A DNA stretch of 64,000 nt, from NCBI GenBank assembly GCA_016704435.1, contig JADJAB010000003.1, positions 372,001 to 436,000 of the forward strand. Reading direction: 5' to 3'. The translations under genes and the position numbers were made by a program. Positions 35,125 to 45,462 of the stretch are shown piece by piece (the first letter of the stretch is position 1; each line of letters opens with the position of its first letter). The notes under the pieces are model-generated. The model saw only the letters and a program-made list of their open reading frames with translations. It made no database searches and was not told where the DNA came from. This DNA is from Rhodobacter sp. Lineage in GTDB: Bacteria; Pseudomonadota; Alphaproteobacteria; Rhodobacterales; Rhodobacteraceae.

Positions 35125-35943
35125 ATGGGGTTCCCCGGCACCTGGATGACGGAAAGCGAAAGCGTGGTTTACCGCGTGGTGCCGAAGTGCGCCTGCTCGA
35201 CCATCGGGCAGATCATGTTCTACTCGGACCATGGGAAGTTCTTCGATGGCGACATCCACGATGCCATGGCCGGCATGCACAAATGGGCGATCGAGACCAG
35301 CCAGCCGCTGATCGAGAAGAACGTCAAGACCCACAAATCCTATTCCTTCACCTGCGTGCGCAACCCCTATACCCGCATCCTCAGCTCGTTCTTCGACAAG
35401 ATCTGCGGCGTCCAGCGCAACGCCAAACGCTATCGCGGCAACCTGGTGCCGCTTCTGGTGCAGAAATACGGGGTCGAGGTTGGCGGCACCGACGGCAAGG
35501 AGGAATTCGACCAGATCAAGTCGTTCCGCCGCTTCCTGCTGTTCGCCCGCGACACCATCCGCTTCAAGAAGCCGATGGAGCCTGACATCCACTGGTCGGC
35601 AATGGCGGGGCATATCAGCACCTTCATCGTCAACGGCGGCCGCTACGACCACGTATTCTTCACCGAGGATTTCAACGACGGCATGCAGACGGTGCTGGAC
35701 AACATCAAGGTCAAGCACAAGGTCGACCTGAAGACGATTCCGCGCTTCAACGAGAGCGAAGGCCACGGACCGGCCCGCGCGCATCCGGTCGAGGATTACT
35801 TCGACGACCTGTCGATGCATATCGTCTGGGAAATCTACCGACGCGACTTCCAGCTGTTCAAATACGATTTCGAGAACCCGGCCAACAAGATGCCGAAAGG
35901 CCCGGTCGATCTGGCCGAGGTTCACGCCAAGCTCGGCGATTGA
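35125..35943 (+). CDS. sulfotransferase family protein
   Basis: 272 residues from the ATG at 35125. The PAPS 5'-phosphosulfate loop is PKCACST (residues 20-26), preceded by SVVYRVV. The 3'-phosphate-binding Arg79 and Ser87/88 are in SFTCVRNPYTRILSSFFDKI. A long helix-rich middle and a C-terminal IVWEIYRRDFQLFKYDF follow, as in carbohydrate (family 2) sulfotransferases. It transfers sulfate from PAPS, probably to a polysaccharide. Its partner is the divergent GT14-type enzyme, so sulfation of a surface glycan is a reasonable inference. Confidence 0.83.
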   Translation: MGFPGTWMTESESVVYRVVPKCACSTIGQIMFYSDHGKFFDGDIHDAMAGMHKWAIETSQPLIEKNVKTHKSYSFTCVRNPYTRILSSFFDKICGVQRNAKRYRGNLVPLLVQKYGVEVGGTDGKEEFDQIKSFRRFLLFARDTIRFKKPMEPDIHWSAMAGHISTFIVNGGRYDHVFFTEDFNDGMQTVLDNIKVKHKVDLKTIPRFNESEGHGPARAHPVEDYFDDLSMHIVWEIYRRDFQLFKYDFENPANKMPKGPVDLAEVHAKLGD

Positions 35944-35953
35944 GGCGCACCAG

Positions 35954-35992
35954 GACCCTTCGAAGGATTTTGCAGATTTCTTCGCAGAAATC
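35954..35992. repeat. Intergenic palindromic repeat, family 2 (full unit)
   Basis: CCCTTCGAAGGATTTTGC is followed by GATTTCTTCGCAGAAATCC. Both halves are palindromic. It lies between the convergent sulfotransferase and puuD genes. Confidence 0.7.
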
Positions 35993-36021
35993 CGGGGCGC
36001 ACGGGCAGCAGCGGATGCGCC

Positions 36022-37256
36022 TCAGATCGGGTCTTGCGTGCCGGCTGCGCGGAACCATTCCACGATTTGCGCCCGCTCTTCGGGCTCCATGTAGCTGAGA
36101 TTGCCGGGCGGCATCGCATGGGTATAGCCCGCCTGCATCGCGATCCGCTTGGCCTCATGCGCGATCTGCGCCTCGGTCTCCAGCACCACGCCCTTTGGCG
36201 GCCAGTACATGCCGTCCCAGGACGGTTCGGCAGCGTGGCACATGCTGCAGCGGCCCTGCACGATGCCGACCACACCCTCGAAGCCCGGCGCAGAGGCGTA
36301 GACCAGTGCGGCACCTTGCAGCTTTGCCTCTGCCTCGGGCACCGTGCGCATCGGCTGGGTCGAGAGCCAGGCAATCGCCAGAAACAGCAGGACCGTCGCC
36401 ACCCAGGTCCAGTGCGGGCTGCCCTTGCGGGCGTGCCGGGTGTTGAACCAGTGCCGGATCGTGACGCCCATCAGGAAGACGAGGCTGGCGATCACCCAGT
36501 TCCACTCGGTCGCGAAGATCAGCGGGTAGTGGTTCGACAGCATCAGGAAGATCACCGGCAGCGTCAGATAGTTGTTATGCGTGCTGCGCTGCTTGGCGAT
36601 CTTGCCGTATTTCGGGTCCGGGGTGCGGCCTGCCTTCAGATCGGCCACCACCACGCGCTGGTTGGGCATGATGATGAAAAAGACGTTCGCCGACATGATC
36701 GTGGCGGTGAAGGCACCCAGGTGCAGCATCGCGGCGCGACCGGAAAACACCTGGGTGTAGAACCAGCTCATCGCCACCAGCACCGCGAACAGTGCCAGCA
36801 TCAGCACGTTCTGGTCGGCATGGACGAACACCTTGCACAGCGTGTTATAGGCCACCCAGCCAAAGGCCAGCGAGGCCATCGAGATCGCCACCGCCTGCCA
36901 GACCTGCAGTTCCATCACCTGCGGGTCGATCAGGAACAGCTCTGCCCCCAGGTAGTAGACCAGCGCCAGCATGGCAAAGCCGGAAAGCCAGGTGGCATAG
37001 CTTTCCCATTTGAACCAAGTCAGGTGGTCGGGCATCGACGCCGGCGCCACCAGGTATTTCTGGATGTGGTAGAAGCCGCCGCCATGCACCTGCCACTCCT
37101 CGCCATCGGCCCCGAGGCCAGGTTGCGGTCGCGGTGCAGACCCAGATCCAGCGCGATGAAGTAGAACGAACTGCCGATCCAGGCGATCGCCGTGATGACG
37201 TGCAGCCACCTCGTCCCGATCTCGACCCATTCCCAAAGCACGACCCAGTCATACAT
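36022..37256 (-). pseudogene. puuD: urate hydroxylase PuuD (membrane protein with cytochrome c domain), frameshifted
   Basis: About 411 codons when repaired. The start at 37256 (MYDWVVLWEWVEIGTRWLHV) leads into eight or so transmembrane helices of the PuuD-type domain, including IAWIGSSFYFIALD, VHGGGFYHIQKY and TWFKWESYATWLSGFAML. The C-terminal cytochrome c has the haem motif C-S-M-C-H (GRCSMCHAAEP) and a distal Met in AMPPGNLSYM. The frame breaks at about 37113, between DRNLA and GADGEEWQV; one missing base explains it. PuuD oxidises urate to 5-hydroxyisourate using the respiratory chain. It is divergent from a LysR regulator across a palindrome. Confidence 0.82.
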
Positions 37257-37297
37257 GGCCAACCTCCCCAGTTGATCGCGAAACGCTATACCCAAGA

Positions 37298-37326
37298 GGC
37301 ATTTGCTGATAATCCTGTCAAATGCC
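37298..37326. promoter_or_regulatory. Operator-like palindrome between puuD and LysR gene
   Basis: Perfect arms GGCATTTG (37298-37305) and CAAATGCC (37319-37326) with a 13-base spacer, in the 112-base divergent region. On the minus strand a TTGACA lies inside it, so a protein bound here would control puuD. The neighbouring LysR protein is the obvious candidate ligand. Confidence 0.5.
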
Positions 37327-37348
37327 GGATCACTTTCAACCCGGAGCG

Positions 37349-37354
37349 TATAAT
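37349..37354 (+). promoter_or_regulatory. -10 element of the LysR gene promoter
   Basis: A consensus TATAAT 14 bases before the ATG at 37369, with only a poor -35 at the proper distance, as expected for a self-regulated LysR gene. The short distance to the ATG implies a very short or nearly leaderless mRNA. Confidence 0.35.
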
Positions 37355-37368
37355 CCCCGGATGCCCGC

Positions 37369-38292
37369 ATGGCCTATGTGAACAATATCCGCATGTTCGT
37401 CCGGGTCTACGAATTGGGCAACATGTCGGCTGCGGCGCGCGATCAGCGCACTTCGCCCGCCGTCGCCTCGGCCCGCATCTCGGAACTGGAAAAGCATCTG
37501 GGTGTGCGGCTGTTCAACCGCACCACCCGCAGCCTGCAGGCCACCGAGAACGGCCGCATCTTCTATGACGGTGCCAAGAAGGTCCTCGATGCCATCGACG
37601 ATGCCGAAGCCGCGGTGATGGACGTCACGCAAAACCCGCGCGGCACCATCTTTGTCGCCGCCCCCCTGGGCATCGGCAGGCGGCTGATCGCGCCGCATGT
37701 GCCGGCGTTCAAGGACCTTTATCCGCAGATCGACGTGCGGCTGCGGCTCAGCGACCGGTCGATCGACGTGGTGGCCGAGGGCATCGACGTCGCCTTCCAC
37801 CTGGGCATCCTGGAAGACAGCACGCTGAAGGTGCAACTGATCGCCGATTGCCCGCGCATCCTGTGCGCCGCCCCGGCCTATGTTACCCGGCGCGGCATGC
37901 CCGATGATGGCGAGGCGCTGCTGGCCGACCGGCATGATTGCCTGAACCTGCGGTTTCCCGGCGCGAAGGAATTCCAGTGGATGCTCTCCACCCCCGAGGG
38001 GCCCCGGCGGTTCGAGATCGCGGGCCCCTTCGAATCGGATGACGGCGATGTACTGACCGGCTGGGCGCTGGATGGCCGCGGCATCGTGATGAAGCCCGTC
38101 TTCGACGTGGCCGAGCATCTGCGCGCCGGCCGGCTGGTGCCGGTCGCCACCGCCACGCCGCCGGTGCCGACGCAGCTTTCCAGCCTGTCGCAGCACCGCC
38201 GGTTGAAAGACCCCAAGGTGCGGCTGTTCACCGATTACATGGCCGCCCGCATCAAGGACGAGATGCGCCGCGCCATCGGCGGCACGACATAG
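37369..38292 (+). CDS. LysR-family transcriptional regulator
   Basis: 307 residues. The N-terminal winged helix (IRMFVRVYELGNMSAAARDQ, then SPAVASARISELEKHLGVRL) ends with the conserved FNRTTRSLQATENGRIFYD. The substrate-binding domain begins at about residue 92 (GTIFVAAPLGIGRRLIAPHV) and includes RLSDRSIDVVAEGIDVAFHLG. Because it is divergent from puuD and close to uraH and allantoin genes, control of urate degradation is likely; the inducer is unknown. It ends at a strong bidirectional terminator. Confidence 0.9.
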   Translation: MAYVNNIRMFVRVYELGNMSAAARDQRTSPAVASARISELEKHLGVRLFNRTTRSLQATENGRIFYDGAKKVLDAIDDAEAAVMDVTQNPRGTIFVAAPLGIGRRLIAPHVPAFKDLYPQIDVRLRLSDRSIDVVAEGIDVAFHLGILEDSTLKVQLIADCPRILCAAPAYVTRRGMPDDGEALLADRHDCLNLRFPGAKEFQWMLSTPEGPRRFEIAGPFESDDGDVLTGWALDGRGIVMKPVFDVAEHLRAGRLVPVATATPPVPTQLSSLSQHRRLKDPKVRLFTDYMAARIKDEMRRAIGGTT

Positions 38293-38293
38293 C

Positions 38294-38327
38294 AAAAGGG
38301 GCACGAGGTTTCCCCCGCGCCCCTTTT
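38294..38327. terminator. Bidirectional rho-independent terminator
   Basis: Perfect stem AAAAGGGGC (38294-38302) and GCCCCTTTT (38319-38327), with A- and T-tracts at the ends serving both the LysR gene and the convergent DUF2125 gene. Confidence 0.75.
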
Positions 38328-38341
38328 CAGCCTTGCGGCGA

Positions 38342-39844
38342 CTACTGGATCTGCTGGCCGTTCACGAAGATCGCGAAACCTTCCTTGGCTTCGATCTTCG
38401 AGGTCAGACTGTCGTCGCCCGTGGGCGTCATGAACATGCCCATCATCATCCGCGCGCTCATCGCGTCCTGCTCTTGCAGCAGGCCGGTGGCGATCAGCCC
38501 GTCGATCAGCGCATTGGCGCCCGAGACGTTCACCGTAGCGGTGCCCAGCGGCATCGGGATGCCCATCGAGTTGTCGAAGGTGAAGGCGCCGTTGGCGTCC
38601 AGCGCGGCCCCGGCCACCTTCAGCGAGATGTCGGTGATGTCCAGCTTTTCCGGCGCCGGGATCGGCGGCATGGCGCCGGTTTCCTCGGCCTCCATCAGAC
38701 CGATGAAATCAAGCGTCGTCTTGCCTGAGACGTCGATGTTCAGGTCCAGCGGCTCGCGCTTCAGCGCGGCGCCGGGGTCGAACATGCCCCAGACGCCATC
38801 GCTCAGCGTCAGTTGGGTCAGCTTCGTCTGCAGCAGAACATCCGCCGGGGTCGTGGCCATGACCGGCATGACCATGTTCATCACCACCGCGCCGACCGAA
38901 ATCTCGACCGGGGCCGGCATTGCCGGGCTGGTCAAGCTCAACTGCAGCCCCGCGCCTTCCGAGCGCACGTCGATGACATCCTTGTTGAACACGAACGCGC
39001 CCTTGCTGGGCTGGCCCGAAATCGTCATCTCATACGGGAAAAACTGATCTTCCTGCTTGGCCGAGCCGGTGTTGCCGCCCTGCTCGAAGAGCATGGCGAC
39101 GGCAAAGCCCTCGTCCAGGATCTTGCGGAAGTCGGCAGCACCCTGCACCGCCATCAGCGAAGTGGTCGAGGGCATGGTCACGCCCAGGTTCATCACCATG
39201 TCCGTGGTCTCGCTGTGCGAGGTGGTCTTCATCTGCAGACCGGGATCGTCGGAGTTGAAGTCATAGGCAAAGCCTGCGGCGTTCAGGTCCAGGCCAAAGG
39301 CCCGGTTGGCGCCCGGCGCGTCGGAATACTTGCCTGCAAGGCCCTGCATCCCGACCTTGCCCGAATTGGTGATCACCGGGGTCGGCTGCTCGGCATCCCA
39401 GGAATAGCCTTCGTAGGAGACGTTGAAATCCACATCCAGCTTGGCGGCGGTGAAGTCGTAGACCAGCGCCCCGCCATCTTCACGGGCGACGATGGTCAGC
39501 CCGTCATGCGCGACACCCATCTTGAAGACGTTCGTGCCCTCGGTCATGTCCACGCCCATCGCGGCACCGGGACGGATGGTGACCGATCCGTCGCCTTCCT
39601 CGGTCAGCGTCATGTCCGAGATGGTGAAGGCCGCCGGCGCGCCCTGCGGCATGATCGACACGCCATTCAGCGTCAGCACGCCGCCCGCATTGGATTCGGT
39701 CGCGGCCGTGATCGCGACATCGCCCATCGCGGCCCCGTCCTTCCACGACTGCCAGACCTGATCGGCCGTCAGGGCCGCGTGGGCGGTTCCGCCCATCAAA
39801 ATCACCAGCGCCGGCGCTGCAGCAAAAGTCTTGAATCGAAACAT
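38342..39844 (-). CDS. DUF2125 domain secreted protein
   Basis: 500 residues from the ATG at 39844, which has GAGGAG at proper spacing. A signal peptide ends at about residue 23 (GGTAHA-A). The rest is beta-rich with repeated short strands (LTLNGVSIMPQGAPAAFTIS; TTLDFIGLMEAEETGAMPPI) and few Cys, fitting the DUF2125 family of periplasmic proteins found mainly in Rhodobacterales. No function is established. It stands alone between a terminator and a gene-poor stretch, and it interrupts the urate gene region. Confidence 0.85.
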   Translation of the reverse strand: MFRFKTFAAAPALVILMGGTAHAALTADQVWQSWKDGAAMGDVAITAATESNAGGVLTLNGVSIMPQGAPAAFTISDMTLTEEGDGSVTIRPGAAMGVDMTEGTNVFKMGVAHDGLTIVAREDGGALVYDFTAAKLDVDFNVSYEGYSWDAEQPTPVITNSGKVGMQGLAGKYSDAPGANRAFGLDLNAAGFAYDFNSDDPGLQMKTTSHSETTDMVMNLGVTMPSTTSLMAVQGAADFRKILDEGFAVAMLFEQGGNTGSAKQEDQFFPYEMTISGQPSKGAFVFNKDVIDVRSEGAGLQLSLTSPAMPAPVEISVGAVVMNMVMPVMATTPADVLLQTKLTQLTLSDGVWGMFDPGAALKREPLDLNIDVSGKTTLDFIGLMEAEETGAMPPIPAPEKLDITDISLKVAGAALDANGAFTFDNSMGIPMPLGTATVNVSGANALIDGLIATGLLQEQDAMSARMMMGMFMTPTGDDSLTSKIEAKEGFAIFVNGQQIQ

Positions 39845-40499
39845 CTGTGTCTCCTCGAACATGTCGTCTATCCAGAAGCCACAAAAGCCGTTTTGCGTGG
39901 CAACCGCAAGACCGGTATTCATCACCACGTCGTCATGGGCGGCAAGCGGGAAGCGATAGCCATGGCCAGCCAGAACCCGGCGCAGCGGCCCGCTGCGGAT
40001 TGCTGTCGCCGGTCGGGCGGGCGTGATCGCCTTCCTGGTCGTCCGGCCCGCCTGCCCGTTCGTGGCCGGGGGGCCTCGTGGCGAAAGCGGCCCGTGGCTT
40101 TGCCGGCCCCGATGCGGTGGCCCTGCTGCGCCGGCGCCAGCCGCTGTCGCGGCTGATGACCATCGGCCAGTCGATGGGCGGTTTTGCCGCACTTGCGCCA
40201 CCTGCCGGACGGCGTCCGGCGCGGCCCGCAGCTTCCGTTACCCCCGGACAGCCCCGCCCGCTGGCAGTGGACGCGGCGCATCGCCACCCGCCACCCGTCG
40301 CCCACCTGGCCCAGGCCCTGTGCTTTCCAGCCGCGCCGGGCACCGATCATCTGCTGTTTCCCGGCATTTCCCATTCCGGCCTGGCCCCGCACCTGAAAGC
40401 CCGCGGCGTGCTGCCAGGCCTGATCGACCCGCCCGGCACGACGCCGCGCCGCTGCGCATCGCGCCGCGGGGGCCGGCTGCGCCAGCGCCTCTTGCCCGA
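39845..40499. other. 655-base stretch without an intact gene
   Basis: Contains the DUF2125 promoter side (39845-39930, less GC-rich) and then high-GC sequence with no convincing complete reading frame. On the plus strand, 40078 onward has a fragment resembling an alpha/beta hydrolase (see the entry at 40078). No repeat or RNA signature was seen. Confidence 0.5.
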
Positions 40500-40515
40500 T
40501 CAGCTGCCGCGATAG
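40078..40515 (+). pseudogene. possible degenerate alpha/beta-hydrolase-like remnant
   Basis: The translated frame includes MTIGQSMGGFAALA, which looks like a G-x-S-x-G nucleophile elbow, and further on LLFPGISHSGLAPHLKARGV, which would fit the catalytic-His region of such a hydrolase. The intervening sequence is Pro/Arg-rich and shifted, and no start or N-terminal half is convincing. Its end overlaps the uraH stop on the other strand. This is a weak call; it could be chance reading through high-GC DNA. Confidence 0.3.
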
Positions 40516-40859
40516 GTCGAATAGGCGAAGGGAGAGATCAGGAGCGGCACATGATAGTGCTGCCCCGCGTCCGGCACGCCAAATCGGATCGGGATCTGGT
40601 CAAGGAACAGCACCTCGCCCGCCGACTGCCCGCTGGCGCGCAGATAATCGCCGGCGAAGAACACCAGCTCATAGCTGCCCACGGTGAAATCCTTGCCCGC
40701 CAGCATCGGCGCATCGGTCCGCCCGTCGGCATTGGTCACCGTCTCGGCGATCTTGCGGTGGGAATTTCCCGACACCCGGTAAAGCACGATCTTCACCCCT
40801 GCCGCCGGTTTTCCCAGCGCGGTATCCAGAACATGCGTCGTCAGCCGGCCACCTGTCAT
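40500..40859 (-). CDS. uraH: 5-hydroxyisourate hydrolase (transthyretin-like)
   Basis: 119 residues, normal length. Active-site residues are all present: His9 in LTTHVLD, Arg47 in NADGRTDAP, His101/His103 in GQHYHVPLLISP and the C-terminal YRGS (116-119) that defines the hydrolase as opposed to transthyretin. It hydrolyses 5-hydroxyisourate made by PuuD to OHCU, which the downstream divergent fusion enzyme decarboxylates. No signal peptide, so it is cytoplasmic. It is divergent from puuE-uraD with a 151-base shared control region containing GGGCGA/TCGCCC arms (40913-40932). Confidence 0.93.
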   Translation of the reverse strand: MTGGRLTTHVLDTALGKPAAGVKIVLYRVSGNSHRKIAETVTNADGRTDAPMLAGKDFTVGSYELVFFAGDYLRASGQSAGEVLFLDQIPIRFGVPDAGQHYHVPLLISPFAYSTYRGS

Positions 40860-41010
40860 CTTGACGCTCCTTCGCCCCGTGTTGCGGCAAGCAAAGCACG
40901 TTTCTGCCCGCTGGGCGAGCGCATGGTCGCCCGAAAGGTCTTTCGCGGATTTCTTGAAAGAATTTTCTGCGCACCGGCTCTAATCTCTCGCGACCTGCAG
41001 GAGCTGCCCG

Positions 41011-42422
41011 ATGACCCGCTACCCCCGCGATTTCCGTGGCCATGGCCCGACCCCGCCCGATGCCGCCTGGCCTGGCGGCGCCAGGGTCGCCGTCTCGATC
41101 GTGCTGAACTACGAGGAAGGCGGCGAAAACAACCTGCTGCACGGCGACGGGCAGTCCGAGGCTTTCCTCAGCGACATCGCCGGCGCCGCGCCCTGGCCGG
41201 GCCTGCGGCACTGGAACATGGAATCGATTTACGACTACGGCGCGCGGGCCGGGTTCTGGCGGCTGCATCGCCTGTTCACCGAACGCGACATTCCGCTGAC
41301 GATCTACGGCGTCACAACCGCGCTGGCCCGCAACCCCGAACAGGTTGCCGCGATGAAGGCGGCCGGATGGGAGATTGCCAGCCACGGGCTGAAATGGGTC
41401 GATCACCGCGACATGCCGCCCGAGGAAGAGGCCGCCCAGATCGCCGAGAGCTTCCGCCTGCACGAAGAAGTCGTCGGAGAGCCACCGCAGGGCTGGTATA
41501 CCGGGCGGTGCAGCATGAACACCGTCCGGCTGACCGCCGAGACCCGCAAGCTGGCCTGGATCTCCGACACCTATGACGATGATCTGCCCTACTGGCGCGA
41601 ATATGGCGACCATGACCAGCTGGTCATCCCCTATACGCTGGAAGCCAACGACATGCGCTTTGCCACCGCGCCCGGCTACATCACCGGTGAACAGTTCTTC
41701 ACCTACCTGAAAGACAGCTTCGACACCCTTTACGAAGAAGGGGGCGAAGGCCGCGCCAAGATGTTTTCCGTCGGGCTGCACAACCGCCTGATCGGCCGTC
41801 CGGGCAAGGTGGCGGGCCTTCGAAAGTTTCTCGACTATGCACAATCGCATCAAGGCGTCTGGTTTCCCCGTCGCATCGACATTGCCGAGCATTGGGCGAA
41901 AACCCATCCGCACAAGCGCATCGAGCGGCCATCGCAGATGGCGCGAAACCGCTTTGTCGAGCGTTTTGGCTCCATTTTCGAACATTCGCCCTGGATCGCC
42001 GACCGCGCCTGGGCGCTGGAGCTGGGCCCGGCGCATGACTGCGCCACCGGCCTGCACAACGCGCTCTGCCGGATGTTCCGCTCGGCCACGGCGGCCGAAC
42101 GCCTTGACGTGCTGACCGCGCACCCCGACCTTGCCGGCAAGCTGGCAGCGGCCAGACGGCTTACGGCGGAATCGACGCATGAGCAGGCCTCTGCCGCGCT
42201 TGACGCGCTGACCGACGATGAGCGCGCCACCTTCCAGAAACTGAACGCCGACTACGTTGCCAAGCACGGATTCCCGTTCATCATCGCGGTGCGCGACAAC
42301 ACCAAGGACACCATCCTTGCCGCCTTCCACGCCCGGATCGGCAACGACACCACCACCGAATTCGCCACCGCCTGCGCCCAGGTGGAACGCATCGCCGAAC
42401 TGCGCCTGAAGGACCAATTGCC

Positions 42423-42426
<4 letters not shown>
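41011..42426 (+). CDS. puuE: fused allantoinase (PuuE) - OHCU decarboxylase (UraD)
   Basis: 471 residues made of two enzymes. Residues about 1-310 are a polysaccharide-deacetylase-fold allantoinase of the PuuE type: YPRDFRGHGPTPPDAAWPGG, SIVLNYEEGGENNLLHGDG, then EIASHGLKWVDHRDM. Residues about 315-471 are UraD: FVERFGSIFEHSPWIADRAW, the HPDLAGKL motif with catalytic His, and GFPFIIAVRDNTKDTIL. UraD decarboxylates OHCU to S-allantoin and PuuE opens it to allantoate, so one protein takes two consecutive steps. The stop overlaps the next gene's ATG (ATGA). This domain fusion is known in related bacteria. Confidence 0.92.
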
Positions 42427-43264
<838 letters not shown>

Positions 43265-43281
43265 AGTCCGAAGACGAGCGC

Positions 43282-43758
43282 ATGAGACAGCTGCGCCCCG
43301 AACCCCTGACCGCCGCCGCCTTCGCCCGCTTCGGCGAGGTGCTGGAGGCATCAGGTGATTTCCGCCTGATCAACCAAGGGCTTTGCAAGCGCCACCACGA
43401 CCGGGCACAGATGGATTTCGGCCCCGAAGGCCGCGCCGGGATTTCCATCTTCCATGCCGAACCCCGCGCCCTGCCCCACAGCTTTGATCTGATCGAACGC
43501 CACCCCGAGGGCAGCCAGGCCTTCCTGCCGATGACCGCGCATCCCTTCCTGGTGATCGTGGCCAAAGACCCGCAAGCCACCCCGCAAGCCTTCCTGACCA
43601 ATGGCGCGCAAGGCATCAACCTGCACCGCGGCACCTGGCATGGCGTGCTGACGCCGCTGCACGCCCCCGGCCTTTTCGCCGTGGTCGACCGCATCGGCGC
43701 CACGCCCAACCTTGAAGAACACCGGTTCACCGAACCGTGGACGGTTCTTGCCCCCTGA
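43282..43758 (+). CDS. allA: ureidoglycolate lyase
   Basis: 158 residues from the ATG at 43282 (MRQLRPEPLTAAAFARFGEV), which matches family N-termini. A GTG at 43261 overlapping the allE stop (GTGA) is an alternative start adding seven residues. Signature segments are GISIFHAEPRALPHSFDLIE and RHPEGSQAFLPM, then INLHRGTWHGVL and the closing EEHRFTEPW. It splits ureidoglycolate into glyoxylate and urea, the last step of the allantoin branch. Glyoxylate then feeds central metabolism. Confidence 0.92.
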   Translation: MRQLRPEPLTAAAFARFGEVLEASGDFRLINQGLCKRHHDRAQMDFGPEGRAGISIFHAEPRALPHSFDLIERHPEGSQAFLPMTAHPFLVIVAKDPQATPQAFLTNGAQGINLHRGTWHGVLTPLHAPGLFAVVDRIGATPNLEEHRFTEPWTVLAP

Positions 43759-43860
43759 CCCGAGGAGAGGTCCCGAGGCAAGCCTAACCGGATCGCACCC
43801 TGGGGGGCAGTGCGAAGACGGCGCGAATACAAACGCCCCGAGGGAAAGGAAACGCCAGAC

Positions 43861-45348
43861 ATGGCAACACAGGTTCATCCGGTGGACGAGGTTCTCGCCC
43901 CACCCAAACTCTTTACGCTCGGCCTGCAGCACGTTCTGGTGATGTATGCCGGCGCCGTCGCCGTGCCGCTGATCATCGGCCGCGCACTGAAACTGGACCC
44001 GGCCGATGTGGCCTTCCTGATCTCGGCCGACCTTTTCGTCTGCGGCATCGCCACGCTGATCCAGTCGGTTGGCGTGACCCAATGGTTCGGCATCAAGCTG
44101 CCGGTAATGATGGGCGTGACCTTCGCCGCCGTCGGACCGATGCAGGCAATGGCCGGCACCGAGGGCGGGACCGATGCCGCACGCACGATCTTTGGAGCCA
44201 TCATGGCGGCGGGTGTGATTTCTCTGATCATGGCGCCATTCGTCAGCCGGATGATCCGCTTCTTCCCGCCCGTGGTGACCGGCACGATCATCCTTGTCAT
44301 CGGCGTGTCGCTGATGCGGATCGGCATCAACTGGATCTTCGGCAACCCCTTCGGCCCGACCGCACCGTCCGTCGTCGATCCCGCCCATGCCGACTGGCTG
44401 AAAGCGGTGACCGAGGGCGTCGCTGCGGGCACTGTCACCGGCTTGCCCGAGCTTCCGGGCGGTCTGGCGCTGGCCTCCAAGCTGACCAACCCGGCCTATG
44501 CGCCGCTTGGCAACATCCTTGTCTCGGCCATCGTGCTTGGGTCGATCCTTCTGATCGCGCGTTTCGCCAAGGGCTTCATCTCGAATATCTCGGTGCTCCT
44601 GGGCATCGTGATCGGCGCGATCATCGCCGTCGCCATGGGCGCCATGACCTTCGGCAAGGTCGCCGATGCCAGCTGGTTCGGCCTGATCACGCCCTTCCAC
44701 TTCGGCACCCCGATCTTTTCGCTGGTGCCGATCATCACCATGACGCTGGTGATGATCGTGGTGATGATCGAATCCACCGGCATGTTCCTGGCTTTGGGAG
44801 AGATGACCGGCAAGAAAGTGACCCAGCCGATGCTGTCCGCCGGTCTGCGGACCGATGGCCTGGGCACGCTGATCGGCGGCATCTTCAACACCTTCCCCTA
44901 TACCTCGTTCAGCCAGAACGTCGGCCTTGTCGGTGTCACCGGCATCAAGTCGCGCTGGGTTTGTGTGGCGGGCGGCCTGATCCTGATCGTCCTCGGTCTG
45001 GTGCCGAAGATGGGTGCGCTGGTTGAATCGGTGCCGACGATGGGACTGGGCGGCGCGGGTCTGGTGATGTTCGGCATGGTTGCGGCCACCGGCATCCGCA
45101 TCCTGTCCAGCGTCAACTTCACCTCGAACCGCAACAACCTGTTTGTCGTGGCCGTCAGCCTCGGCATGGGAATGATCCCGCTGATCGCGCCCAACTTCAA
45201 GCAGTGGATCTGGCATGACATCCACCCGCTGATCGAATCCGGCATCCTCTTGGCCTCGATCACCGCTGTCGCGCTGAATGCCTTCTTCAACGGCGCCAAG
45301 GGCTCGGCCGACGATGCAAAGGCCACCGCGATGCAGGCCGACCACTAG
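43861..45348 (+). CDS. nucleobase:cation symporter-2 family permease (urate/xanthine type)
   Basis: 495 residues from the ATG at 43861 with AAAGGA upstream. About 12-14 transmembrane helices. NCS2 hallmarks include LGLQHVLVMYAGAVAVPLII, the conserved Gln/Glu region around MIVVMIESTGMFLALGEMTG, the helix-12 NTFPYTSFSQNVGLVGVTGI motif typical of the uric acid/xanthine subgroup, and GLVMFGMVAATGIRIL. Its position after allA points to urate or xanthine uptake with protons. A strong terminator follows. Confidence 0.9.
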   Translation: MATQVHPVDEVLAPPKLFTLGLQHVLVMYAGAVAVPLIIGRALKLDPADVAFLISADLFVCGIATLIQSVGVTQWFGIKLPVMMGVTFAAVGPMQAMAGTEGGTDAARTIFGAIMAAGVISLIMAPFVSRMIRFFPPVVTGTIILVIGVSLMRIGINWIFGNPFGPTAPSVVDPAHADWLKAVTEGVAAGTVTGLPELPGGLALASKLTNPAYAPLGNILVSAIVLGSILLIARFAKGFISNISVLLGIVIGAIIAVAMGAMTFGKVADASWFGLITPFHFGTPIFSLVPIITMTLVMIVVMIESTGMFLALGEMTGKKVTQPMLSAGLRTDGLGTLIGGIFNTFPYTSFSQNVGLVGVTGIKSRWVCVAGGLILIVLGLVPKMGALVESVPTMGLGGAGLVMFGMVAATGIRILSSVNFTSNRNNLFVVAVSLGMGMIPLIAPNFKQWIWHDIHPLIESGILLASITAVALNAFFNGAKGSADDAKATAMQADH

Positions 45349-45369
45349 GCCACCCGACTGGGAGACCTG

Positions 45370-45400
45370 AAAAGCCGCGGGGGAAACCTTCGCGGCTTTT
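45370..45400 (+). terminator. Rho-independent terminator after the purine operon
   Basis: Perfect stem AAAAGCCGCG (45370-45379) and CGCGGCTTTT (45391-45400), loop of 11 bases, followed by TTGCTTT. Confidence 0.8.
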
Positions 45401-45462
45401 TGCTTTGCAGCATCGCCAGATCGGGTGCCACATTGGCTGCAACCTCGGAAAGGGAACACACC

